A DNA stretch of 64,000 nucleotides from Desulfonauticus submarinus. Its GTDB lineage: Bacteria > Desulfobacterota > Desulfovibrionia > Desulfovibrionales > Desulfonatronovibrionaceae. Under the pieces are notes generated by a model, which saw only the letters and a program-made list of their open reading frames with translations, searched no databases and was not told where the DNA came from. Below, in pieces: positions 38,164 through 46,394 of the stretch (position 1 is the first letter of the stretch; each line of letters starts with the position of its first letter). Made by a program: the position numbers and the translations under genes. The stretch spans positions 1 through 64,000 of the forward strand of contig NZ_FNIN01000009.1 in the NCBI RefSeq assembly GCF_900104045.1, in the 5' to 3' direction.

Positions 38164-40479
38164 CTAAGATACTTCTTTTTTAGAACGATCAATGTATTGG
38201 GTATGTAATAGGTGATGCGCTAGCTTACTTACAGGTTCTTTTAGAAAATCAGAATAAACTTGTTTGACCTCAGGGTTTTCATGAGATTTTCTTAAGGCAC
38301 ACTTTTTATCGTCTGTATTTAAAGCCGTTGTTCTGGTTTTAACAGTTGTTGGATTAGTGGGAATAGGTTGTCCGCCACCGCCAATACATCCTCCAGGACA
38401 AGCCATAAATTCTATAAACACGTAATCTTTGAAACCATTACCCTGCTTGATAGATTCACATATCTTACGAGCATTGCTAAGCCCATGAGCTACAGCTACT
38501 TTAATTTCTTTGTTACCTAGTTTAATAGATGCTTTTTTTATTCCCTCCAAGGATCCCAGATCTTCAAATTCTAATTTTTCTAAAGGAGTGCCTGTAATTA
38601 GTTCATAAGCTGTGCGTAATGCTGCTTCCATAACACCGCCTGTGCGTCCAAATATTGTTGCTGCACCCGTATATTTACCGATTAAGGGATCTGCTTCTTC
38701 CTCGGGCATTTTTTTAAGATCAATTCCTAGAATTTTTAAAAGCTTGGCGCATTCCCTTGTAGTGAGAACATAATCCACATCTTGAAATTTATTGTTTACT
38801 TCACCTTTTTCTTGCCAATATTTAAAGGCATCACACATTTCTTCTCTTTCTCGTTCATATTTTTTGGCCGTGCAGGGCATAATAGAAACAACAACCATTT
38901 TTTTAGGATCGATCCCAAGTTTTTTGGCTGCGTATGTTTTAGCTATGGGCCCAAGCATTTGTTGAGGGGATTTAGCTGAAGATATATTAGGAATAAGTTC
39001 TGGATAAAAGGTTTCGCAAAATTTTACCCAACCGGGGCTACAAGAGGTAAATTGTGGCAAGGCAGAGCTTACCTCTTCTATGGCATGTTCATTTATGTTG
39101 AGGTCTGGAGGTAGTTCATCTTTGCTTAAGATTCCTGCTTTTATAAGTCGTAAGATCAGTTCTGTACCTTCTTCGATAATGGTTAGATCAGCAGTAAAAT
39201 TGGTATCCCATACTTTGTCAAAGCCTGCCTTTCTTAACGCTGCATATAATTTATGGGTTACTAAACTACCTGGCTCCAGGCCAAATTCCTCTCCTAGGCT
39301 GGCTCTAATGGAAGGAGCAAATTCAACTACAACAAACTTTTCTGGATCTTGGAGAACATTTATGACTTCTTGTACTTGATCTATTTCTCTAATTGCACCT
39401 AGTGGTCTAGAATAAGCACAAGTTTCACAACCAAAGGCTTTTTTAAATACCTTTACGGCATTTATTTCTTTGCCCATGGGACAGGCATGAATACATTGCC
39501 CACAGCGTACACATTTTGACTCATCTAGTATTATTCCTTTTTCCTTATCAAGGACAATTGCCTCTGCAGTCTGTATTGTTTTGCAGGTGTCTACACAGCT
39601 ACCACAACGTATACAGAGCTCAGGGTCATAAAGAATAGAAGGGGCTGAAATCCAACCTGTAATTTTTTGTTCTTTTATCTTTTCTTTGGAAATTAATCCT
39701 GCATTTTCTGCTTCACAAATAACAAGTTCTTGTAACTTCTTGATTAGATAACAATTGTCTTTTTCTTTAAGCCAGCTTAACCTTTCGTTAAGTTTTTTTT
39801 CTATTAAACTGGATTTAGTTTTAATAACCATACCTTCTTTAACCATTAAGTTTTTAAGCATTTTTGCGTGTACTATGCGACCATCAACTTCTACAATATT
39901 TAATAAAGGACAATTTTGATTTTTTATTGCTGCTAGTTGAGGTAGGTGATAAGGAAGAAAGTAAGATTTATTCTGTTCTTTTAAAAGTTTTTCAATAGTA
40001 GTATTCTTTTTTGTCTGGATTTCTTGGCCATCAACAGAAAGTTTAACAGGAGTTGTTTCTTGGGGTAACTCTTCTCCTTTTAATGGATTTGGGCCTAATT
40101 GTTGTATTTGTGTCGTATACTCTTTCATTACCTCAGCGAATTTGTAACCTTCTGCGCCAGAAATCCATTCTAACCTTAAACGTTGAGGCTCAAAACCAAG
40201 TTCCGGTAAAATTTCTTTCATCTTTTTTATTCTGCGCTCTGTCTTGTAATTACCTTCTTTATAATGACAATCTCCAAAGTGACATCCACCTACAAAAACA
40301 GCATCTGCGCCTTTTAAAAGAGCTTCTAAGATAAATTCAGGAGCCACTGTCCCAGAACAAGGAACACGAATTAATTTTGTGTTTGGGGGATATTGGCATC
40401 TTAAGTTACCTGCTAGGTCTGCTCCTGCATAGGTACACCACTGACAAGCAAAACCAACTATATTTGGTTTAAAAGACAT
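38164..40479 (-). CDS. Cytoplasmic [FeFe] hydrogenase with fused N-terminal MvhD domain
   Basis: 771 residues. (1) MvhD/FlpD domain, about 1-135, with Cys12, 15, 28, 41, 66 and 71, including CHFGDCHY: the [2Fe-2S] subunit that links hydrogenase to HdrA. (2) NuoG-like ferredoxin domain, 145-222, with one Cys left. (3) Relic of the His-ligated cluster domain, about 224-262. (4) Two [4Fe-4S] motifs, Cys289/292/295/299 and 323/326/329/333. (5) H-cluster domain: L1 TSCSPGW (478-484), L2 MPCTAKKYE (534-542), L3 MACPGGCIGGGGQP (692-705). (6) C-terminal small-subunit domain (about 725-765). No signal peptide, so cytoplasmic. It follows hdrA and precedes hydE and hydF. Likely role: exchange electrons between HdrA and H2/protons in a bifurcating or confurcating complex. 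Confidence 0.93.
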   Translation of the reverse strand: MSFKPNIVGFACQWCTYAGADLAGNLRCQYPPNTKLIRVPCSGTVAPEFILEALLKGADAVFVGGCHFGDCHYKEGNYKTERRIKKMKEILPELGFEPQRLRLEWISGAEGYKFAEVMKEYTTQIQQLGPNPLKGEELPQETTPVKLSVDGQEIQTKKNTTIEKLLKEQNKSYFLPYHLPQLAAIKNQNCPLLNIVEVDGRIVHAKMLKNLMVKEGMVIKTKSSLIEKKLNERLSWLKEKDNCYLIKKLQELVICEAENAGLISKEKIKEQKITGWISAPSILYDPELCIRCGSCVDTCKTIQTAEAIVLDKEKGIILDESKCVRCGQCIHACPMGKEINAVKVFKKAFGCETCAYSRPLGAIREIDQVQEVINVLQDPEKFVVVEFAPSIRASLGEEFGLEPGSLVTHKLYAALRKAGFDKVWDTNFTADLTIIEEGTELILRLIKAGILSKDELPPDLNINEHAIEEVSSALPQFTSCSPGWVKFCETFYPELIPNISSAKSPQQMLGPIAKTYAAKKLGIDPKKMVVVSIMPCTAKKYEREREEMCDAFKYWQEKGEVNNKFQDVDYVLTTRECAKLLKILGIDLKKMPEEEADPLIGKYTGAATIFGRTGGVMEAALRTAYELITGTPLEKLEFEDLGSLEGIKKASIKLGNKEIKVAVAHGLSNARKICESIKQGNGFKDYVFIEFMACPGGCIGGGGQPIPTNPTTVKTRTTALNTDDKKCALRKSHENPEVKQVYSDFLKEPVSKLAHHLLHTQYIDRSKKEVS

Positions 40480-40609
40480 CTGCTCACCTCCTTAAAAATG
40501 TATATATTTACAATATTAACTAGGTTATGCGTATTTTTGGGGATGAGTTTGTCATTAATTTTTGTGGGTGTAGTAGGAACAACTACTTCAATGTTTACCT
40601 TTGACAATG

Positions 40610-40619
40610 CAATACCCCC
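40610..40619 (+). promoter_or_regulatory. CAATACCCCC motif upstream of the fused hydrogenase gene
   Basis: CAATACCCCC occurs here in the 210-base gap between hdrA and the fused hydrogenase gene. It recurs in the opposite orientation upstream of hdrA. A C-run of this kind is rare in this AT-rich DNA, so it may be a shared operator. Inference only. Confidence 0.35.
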
Positions 40620-40689
40620 CTTGGTTTATATAAGCTGGCAGGGTGTGTTTTAATATAGATAGACTCATGCCAGCTCAAATAAAATCTGT

Positions 40690-42711
40690 TTAAGCGTCAT
40701 CCATAGTAAGAGCGGCTATTTGGGCGAAAATAGCTTCTTTAGTGTATCCATGTAAGATTATAGCTTGAGATGGACATGCTGCTGCACATACTCCACATCC
40801 CTTACAACTAGTTTCTTCTATTATGGCTCTAAATTGCCCATGTTTATTTTTTTTCAGAGAAATAGCACTATAAGGACAAAGTGGCATACAAATGCCGCAA
40901 CCACTACATTGTTCAGAATAGACTTCAGAAATAATAGGCTCGATTTTGACTCTGCCTATAGCTAGCGGATCTGCTGCTGCAGAGGCTGCAGCTTTACCTT
41001 GGGAGACTGTATCAGGAATATCTTTTGGACCTTGGCAACAACCTGCTACAAAAATTCCTTCTACAGATGTTTCTACTGGGCCTAGCTTAGGGTGAAGTTC
41101 TTTAAAAAAGTTTGCCCCACAGAATTGAAGCCCTAGGGTTTGAGCTAATTTTTTACTGCTTTTGGGTAATTCAATTGCAGTAGCTAGAATAACTAAATCA
41201 GATTCATATTCAAGGGGCGTTCCTGCTTCAAGGTCATAAGCCATAACTCTTAACTTATCCCCTGGAAGTGCTTCTAAACCGCCTACTTTCCCTCGGAAAA
41301 TATTAATTCCCATTTGTCGAGCGCCAGTATAGTACTCATCATATCCTTTCCCTGGCGTGCGAATATCAATGAAGTGCATGTTGATATTTAGTTCAGGATA
41401 TTTTTCTTTTAATAGTCTTGCTTGCTTTATCATATACATGCAACATACTTTTGAACAATAGGTATGAAATTTTTCATCTCTCGAACCTACACAAGAAATA
41501 AAGGTTATGGTGTTTGGTTTTTTATTGTCAGAGGGACGTAAAAGTTTTCCCCCAGTAGGTCCTGTAGCAGAAATAAGTCTTTCTAGTTGTAAAGCAGTAA
41601 TGACGTTTGGGGAATGAGGAGCTAGTTCTTTAAACCAATTTTTTTCCATAACCTTATAACCTGTGGCAACTACAATAGAGCCAACTTCTATTTCTATGGT
41701 TTCTCCATGAGGGTTATAAGGAATATCCCTATTAATTGCTCCTGCCGGACATACCTTTTGGCAAGGTGCTAAAATAGGGTTACCAGTTTTTTTGCTAATT
41801 TTTGTTTTTTCTCCATATTTACGACCATCACAATTTTTACAATTTTTTATATCTAAAACTGCTTTTTTGGGTACTGCCTGAGGGAATTGAATATAAATTG
41901 CCTTGCGAGAATCTAAACCACAATTAAATTCATCAGGAATTTTGACAGGACAAACTTCAACACACGCCCCACATCCTGTACATTTATCCCAATCAACATA
42001 GGTTTGTTTTTTACGTATTTTAACTTTAAAATTTCCTATATATCCTTCAACTACTTCTACTTCGCTATAAGTCAGTAATTCGATGTTAGGATGGTTTGCC
42101 ACATCTACCATTTTAGGAGTAAGTATGCAGGCAGAACAGTCATTTGTAGGAAAGGTTTTATCTAACATTGCCATTACTCCACCAATTGAAGGCTTTGTTT
42201 CAACTAGATATGTTTTATAACCTTTGTTTGCTAACTCTAAAGCTGCAGAAATACCTCCTATGCCTCCACCTATTACCAGAGCAGAGTTAATTGCTTTTAC
42301 GTATTTTTCTTCCAAAGGAGTCAAATGGGCTACTTTTGCTACGGCTGAGGCAACTAATTTTTTAGCTTTTTCAGTTGCTCCCTCTTTATCGTGGGAATGA
42401 ACCCAACTATTTTGATCACGGATGTTGGCCATTTCAAAAAGATATTTATTTAATCCTGCAGACTCTAATGTATTTCGAAATATAGGTTCATGAGTTCTTG
42501 GAGTACAAGCTGCTACTACTACCCTATCTATTAGGCCTTCTTTAATGTCCTGCTTGATTAGCTCTTGGCCTGCGTCAGAACACATGAATAAATCTTTTCT
42601 AGCTATCGCTACGTTGGGCAATTTTTCAGCAAACGCACGCACAGCCTCCACATCTATTACCCCTCCGATATTTGTACCACAGTGACATACATATACTCCT
42701 ATTTTGGACAT
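40690..42711 (-). CDS. hdrA: HdrA-like heterodisulfide reductase flavoprotein subunit
   Basis: 673 residues. The N-terminal domain has C9HC and Cys44/Cys69 of the HdrA type. The FAD-binding thioredoxin-reductase-like domain has GGGIGG at 148-153. A [4Fe-4S] insertion (Cys244/247/250/254) is followed by a second cysteine-rich insertion (Cys291, 294, 317, 321) and ISCVGSRDE. A C-terminal two-cluster ferredoxin has Cys602/605/608/612 and 636/639/642/646. HdrA holds the bifurcating flavin in methanogen Hdr-Mvh complexes. Here it sits directly before an MvhD-hydrogenase fusion, its expected electron partner, with no HdrB/HdrC nearby. GGAGGGG precedes the start. Confidence 0.93.
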   Translation of the reverse strand: MSKIGVYVCHCGTNIGGVIDVEAVRAFAEKLPNVAIARKDLFMCSDAGQELIKQDIKEGLIDRVVVAACTPRTHEPIFRNTLESAGLNKYLFEMANIRDQNSWVHSHDKEGATEKAKKLVASAVAKVAHLTPLEEKYVKAINSALVIGGGIGGISAALELANKGYKTYLVETKPSIGGVMAMLDKTFPTNDCSACILTPKMVDVANHPNIELLTYSEVEVVEGYIGNFKVKIRKKQTYVDWDKCTGCGACVEVCPVKIPDEFNCGLDSRKAIYIQFPQAVPKKAVLDIKNCKNCDGRKYGEKTKISKKTGNPILAPCQKVCPAGAINRDIPYNPHGETIEIEVGSIVVATGYKVMEKNWFKELAPHSPNVITALQLERLISATGPTGGKLLRPSDNKKPNTITFISCVGSRDEKFHTYCSKVCCMYMIKQARLLKEKYPELNINMHFIDIRTPGKGYDEYYTGARQMGINIFRGKVGGLEALPGDKLRVMAYDLEAGTPLEYESDLVILATAIELPKSSKKLAQTLGLQFCGANFFKELHPKLGPVETSVEGIFVAGCCQGPKDIPDTVSQGKAAASAAADPLAIGRVKIEPIISEVYSEQCSGCGICMPLCPYSAISLKKNKHGQFRAIIEETSCKGCGVCAAACPSQAIILHGYTKEAIFAQIAALTMDDA

Positions 42712-42766
42712 GTCCCCCTCCTTTAAAATAAATTTGATACATTAAGACAAACAACACTAACAATTC

Positions 42767-42776
42767 TAATAGGGGG
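42767..42776 (-). promoter_or_regulatory. CAATACCCCC motif upstream of hdrA
   Basis: The + strand reads GGGGGTATTG within AATAGGGGGTATTGT, that is CAATACCCCC on the - strand, about 55-65 bases before the hdrA start. It is the same 10-mer as at 40610-40619 on the + strand. The position is given to within a base or two. Confidence 0.35.
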
Positions 42777-42945
42777 TATTGTAAAAAGTCTTTACTTAGT
42801 CAAATTTAAATAAAAAATCCTTTTTTCATATAACTATTAACCAAACTAATTATTCAAAATTAAGATTATATTTAAAATTTCCTAACCAATTATCTTAATT
42901 AAAGAAATTATATTTAGAGTTCATATTTAATACTTGTTTTATAAC

Positions 42946-44334
42946 TCATAATTTATATCCAAGAGCAGTCATTGCTTTTGGAGATAGTATGTAGTCTAAT
43001 TTTTCTTTTGAAATTAATTTTTTTTCCTGAACTATCTTTAAAACGCTCTTTTTGGTATTTAGAGCTTCTCTAGCTATCAAAGTTGCTTGTTCATATCCTA
43101 TATAGGGCAAGAGAGCAGTGATAATTGCAGGGCTATTGTATGCATAATATGTACAAATATTTTTATTTGCAGATATTTTTTGGATGCATTTTTTGTTAAA
43201 GATTTTATTTGCTTGATTGAGAAGGCTTAATGATTCAAGAAGTGCATGGGCAAGTAAAGGAAGAAATGGATTTAATTCAAGTTGTCCATTTTGGCATACT
43301 TGGGAGATTATAAAATCATTGGCCATTACTTTAATGGCTACTTGACCAATTGCTTCACAAATAACTGGATTTACTTTGCCAGGCATGATAGAGGAGCCAG
43401 CTTGAACTGCGGGCAAAATTATTTCTTTAAATCCAGCTATTGGGCCGGAGGACATTAAACGTAGATCTGTCGATATTTTAAATAAATTTACAGCATGAGC
43501 TTTTAGGATTCCTGCTACTTCCACAAAAGCATCTTGATTTTGAGTGCAATCTATCAAGTTTTCAGCTCTAGCAAGGTTTAAGTTTGTTTCTTCTCGTAGT
43601 TTTTCAATGACTAAGAAAATATACTTTCTTGGTGCTGTAAGTCCTGTTCCAATGGCTGTTCCTCCAATATTTACTACACGTAATCTTTCTTGACATTTGA
43701 AAACTCTCCATCTGTCTCTGGCAATTGCCTCTGCATAAGCTGAAAACTCTGCTCCCAAAGTAATAGGTACCGCATCTTGAAGTTCTGTGCGCCCTATCTT
43801 GATTATGTCAGAGAACTCTTTTTCTTTGGTTTGTAGAGATTCCTGTAGGTTAGCAATGTTTGTTTCAAGGTGGGATAATAGCGTGATAGCAGCAATTTTA
43901 ACAGCTGTAGGGTAAACATCATTAGTGGATTGATGTAGATTTACATGGTTAATGGGATGAACAAGATTATAATTTCCTTTTTCTCCTCCTAGTATTTCTA
44001 TTGCTCTATTGGCAAGAACTTCATTGATGTTCATATTAGTAGAAGTCCCTGCGCCACCTTGTAGAGCATCTACCACTATTTCGTTATGGAGCTTACCAGA
44101 GATGATCTCTTCACAAGCTGTAATTATAGCTTCTCCTATATCTGGGGGTAGATAATTTAGTTCTATGTTGGTTTTTGCACAGGCTTTTTTTACTAGAGCT
44201 AGCGCCTTGATCAGTTCAGGATGAATTTTTAGGCCTGATAAGGCAAAATTTTCTTTTGCTCTCAAAGAATGAATGCCAAAGTAAGCATTTTGGGGAATCT
44301 GTTTTTTGCCTAATAAGTCTTGTTCTATGCGCAT
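42946..44334 (-). CDS. aspA: Aspartate ammonia-lyase
   Basis: 462 residues of the fumarase/aspartase superfamily. QGGAGTSTNMNINEV, HVNLHQSTNDVYPTA and the catalytic loop signature AGSSIMPGKVNPV are all present. It converts aspartate to fumarate and ammonia. It ends the hydG unit and starts 3 bases after the 88-residue unknown gene. An aspA gene within [FeFe] hydrogenase maturation clusters also occurs, as I recall, in Desulfovibrio vulgaris, and suggests that its ammonia or product matters there, for example as a nitrogen source for the azadithiolate bridge; that link is inference in this window. Confidence 0.93.
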   Translation of the reverse strand: MRIEQDLLGKKQIPQNAYFGIHSLRAKENFALSGLKIHPELIKALALVKKACAKTNIELNYLPPDIGEAIITACEEIISGKLHNEIVVDALQGGAGTSTNMNINEVLANRAIEILGGEKGNYNLVHPINHVNLHQSTNDVYPTAVKIAAITLLSHLETNIANLQESLQTKEKEFSDIIKIGRTELQDAVPITLGAEFSAYAEAIARDRWRVFKCQERLRVVNIGGTAIGTGLTAPRKYIFLVIEKLREETNLNLARAENLIDCTQNQDAFVEVAGILKAHAVNLFKISTDLRLMSSGPIAGFKEIILPAVQAGSSIMPGKVNPVICEAIGQVAIKVMANDFIISQVCQNGQLELNPFLPLLAHALLESLSLLNQANKIFNKKCIQKISANKNICTYYAYNSPAIITALLPYIGYEQATLIAREALNTKKSVLKIVQEKKLISKEKLDYILSPKAMTALGYKL

Positions 44335-44337
44335 GGT

Positions 44338-44604
44338 TTAAATTTCCTTGGTAAGTTGCTTGGCAAAGGGAGTTATTTCTTGAAGTAAGGCTCGCATTGC
44401 TTCTTCAGATATATGTCCTTCTAAAAACATTGTAAGCTTGTTAGTTAAATTTATTTTTTGAGGACGAGTAAAAATTTCGATCCCATATCCACCTAAAAAA
44501 TGCTGGCGATTTCCTAAAGGTCGGGTAAAATATACCTTGGATAAGCCAAATTTAGTGCATATTATTTGAGCCTTTGTTTCTAATAATTTTTTAATATCAG
44601 CCAT
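44338..44604 (-). CDS. Small unknown protein between hydG and aspA
   Basis: 88 residues with no transmembrane segment. It reads KLLETKAQIICTKFGLSKVYFTRPLGNRQHFLGGYG, then EEAMRALLQEITPFAKQLTKEI at the end, consistent with a small alpha/beta fold. I do not recognise a named family. It lies 13 bases after hydG and 3 before aspA on the same strand, so it is almost surely translated with them and a role in H-cluster maturation or ammonia supply is plausible. The start ATG at 44604 has only a weak ribosome site. Confidence 0.75.
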   Translation of the reverse strand: MADIKKLLETKAQIICTKFGLSKVYFTRPLGNRQHFLGGYGIEIFTRPQKINLTNKLTMFLEGHISEEAMRALLQEITPFAKQLTKEI

Positions 44605-44617
44605 ATTTCTATTCCTT

Positions 44618-46111
44618 TTATAAATGCTGATCTCTTTTACCTGCTTCTTCTTCTTTTAGGAGCCGCCTGACCTGTTTAGCTGCTTGAGGTACATTCTCGT
44701 CTAGCCATTTTAGATAGTTGGGAATGATTACCTTTTCTCCAATTTCCTTTACTTTAGGAGAAGCATAATCCATAAGATATTCTTTAAAGGTAAGAATTCC
44801 ATTGCCAATACAAAAATTTTTTACAGTGGCATGTTTGGCTAAAGGCATAAAGTTGTCTCCTGTACGACCTTCTCTATAACATGCAGTGCAGAACGAAGGT
44901 AAGTAGCCGTCTTTACATAGGTCGTAGATAAAATCATCTAAACTGCGAGTATCTTGGAGTACAAATTGTTGCTTGTTAGGGATATGTTCTTTTTGTATTT
45001 CAGTATATCCCCCAACAGCAATTCTACTGCCTGCGTCCATTTGCGATACACCACCTTTTTTGATTATTTCTTGTCGTAATGCTGGTGCTTCTCTAGCTGT
45101 TAAGATTGAACCTGTATAAGGGCACATGAGACGAATAATGGCCACGATTTTTTTAAAGTCTTCATCGTTTACAAGATAAGAAGAATTCCCAGTTAGAGGG
45201 GTGTTTATTGCTGGCTCTAAACGAGGGTAAGAGATAGTATGAGAGCCTACTCCAAATTCTTTTTCTAAGGACATAGCATGATAAAGTAGACCTAGAAGTT
45301 CAAAGCGCCAATCATAAAGTCCAAATAATGCTCCTATGGCTACGTCATCAATACCTGCTTGTAATGCCCTGTGTAGAGCAAATAGTCTCCATTTATATTG
45401 TCCTTTTAAAGTGTTTTGGGGATGTAATTTTTTATAAGTAGGGTGGTGATATGTCTCTTGGAATACTTGGTATGTGCCAATACCAACAGACTTTACTGCT
45501 TTGTATTCATCAACAAATAAAGGAGCAGCATTGACATTTACTCGTCTAATTTCTCCTTTGCCATTTTTTATACTGTAAATTTTTTCTATTGTTTGGCAGA
45601 TATATTCGTAATTGCTTGCTGGGTGTTCTCCATAAACAACAATCAGTCGTTTTTGTCCCATATTAGTAAGAACTTTTATTTCTTCTTCTAATTCTTCTAG
45701 AGTAAGAGTTTTTGTTTGAATGGAATGATTGCTGTTTCTAAAGCCGCAATAAACACAATTGTTTACACAAGGACTAGAAATATAAAGAGGAGAGAAGAGT
45801 ACAATCCTATTGCCATAGACCTTACATTTAATCCAGTAAGCTGCTTCAAAAATAGCTTCCCATAGTTCTTGATCCTGAACGTTGGAAAGAGCTGCTACTT
45901 CTTCAGGGGAAAGCATTTCTCCTGTGAGGGCGTTTTCTTTGGCTTTGGTAATTATATCTAAAATTTCTTTTTTCTCTGTTTTTTTCTTTTTCCCCAGAAT
46001 GGTTAATATTGTTTTGTCGTTAATAAAATCTTCCCAGGGACAATTTTCTTCCCACTTTTTGATCTTAATTAACCGATTTTCTCTCCATTCTTTTTCTGTC
46101 AGGGATAACAT
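44618..46111 (-). CDS. hydG: [FeFe] hydrogenase H-cluster radical SAM maturase HydG
   Basis: 497 residues, typical for HydG. The radical SAM motif CVNNCVYC is at about 115-122, followed by VYGEHPASNYEYI, the tyrosine-lyase core (FQETYHHPTYKKLHP, IGALFGLYDWRFE) and the C-terminal CTACYREGRTGDNFM, which holds the auxiliary cluster bearing the dangler iron. It splits tyrosine to p-cresol and makes the CO and CN ligands as an Fe(CO)2(CN)-cysteine complex. It lies 34 bases after the TM1266-like gene, upstream of the 88-residue gene and aspA. Confidence 0.97.
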   Translation of the reverse strand: MLSLTEKEWRENRLIKIKKWEENCPWEDFINDKTILTILGKKKKTEKKEILDIITKAKENALTGEMLSPEEVAALSNVQDQELWEAIFEAAYWIKCKVYGNRIVLFSPLYISSPCVNNCVYCGFRNSNHSIQTKTLTLEELEEEIKVLTNMGQKRLIVVYGEHPASNYEYICQTIEKIYSIKNGKGEIRRVNVNAAPLFVDEYKAVKSVGIGTYQVFQETYHHPTYKKLHPQNTLKGQYKWRLFALHRALQAGIDDVAIGALFGLYDWRFELLGLLYHAMSLEKEFGVGSHTISYPRLEPAINTPLTGNSSYLVNDEDFKKIVAIIRLMCPYTGSILTAREAPALRQEIIKKGGVSQMDAGSRIAVGGYTEIQKEHIPNKQQFVLQDTRSLDDFIYDLCKDGYLPSFCTACYREGRTGDNFMPLAKHATVKNFCIGNGILTFKEYLMDYASPKVKEIGEKVIIPNYLKWLDENVPQAAKQVRRLLKEEEAGKRDQHL

Positions 46112-46145
46112 TATTGCTTGTACCTCCTATTAAAACAGTAAGGAT

Positions 46146-46394
46146 TTATTTTGTTATTAAAATAGACTTTACCTCTACCTGAGGAATGATTCCTAATTTA
46201 CCAGTGAAAGCCCCTATTTGATCGGTGTTGGCTTCTACGATTAAAGCTATAACATTTAATTTTTTTTCTTTATATGGAACTCCCATCCTACCTATAATAA
46301 TATCTCCATATTCTGATAAAATTGTGTTAACTCTTGGGCTAGATACTTTTCTGTTTTTTATAACAATAGCAATCACTCCCATTCTTTTATTCAT
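46146..46394 (-). CDS. TM1266-type putative regulator of the iron-only hydrogenase system
   Basis: 82 residues matching the small ACT-like family often encoded beside hydE/hydG: MGVIAIVIKNRKVSSPRVNTILSEYGDIIIGRMGVP and GKLGIIPQVEVKSIL. The fold resembles NikR C-terminal/ACT domains, so a ligand- or metal-sensing role has been proposed for the family; no direct function is known to me. Its start touches the end of the preceding gene (46395), so the two are coupled. Confidence 0.9.
   Translation of the reverse strand: MNKRMGVIAIVIKNRKVSSPRVNTILSEYGDIIIGRMGVPYKEKKLNVIALIVEANTDQIGAFTGKLGIIPQVEVKSILITK

Noticed and set aside
38100-38192. Longer N-terminus of hydE (ATG at 38192)
   Set aside because: The extra 31 residues do not resemble HydE, would overlap the upstream hydrogenase gene and span the intergenic hairpin; the ATG at 38099 fits the family.
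39080-39379. 99-residue frame on the + strand inside the fused hydrogenase gene
   Set aside because: It is antisense to an intact conserved domain and has no ribosome site or recognisable composition.
40633-40675. Possible terminator after hdrA (AGCTGGCA / TGCCAGCT)
   Set aside because: The loop is 27 nt and there is no following U-run in the direction of transcription, so it is too weak to list as a terminator, though it may matter for hdrA-hydrogenase expression.
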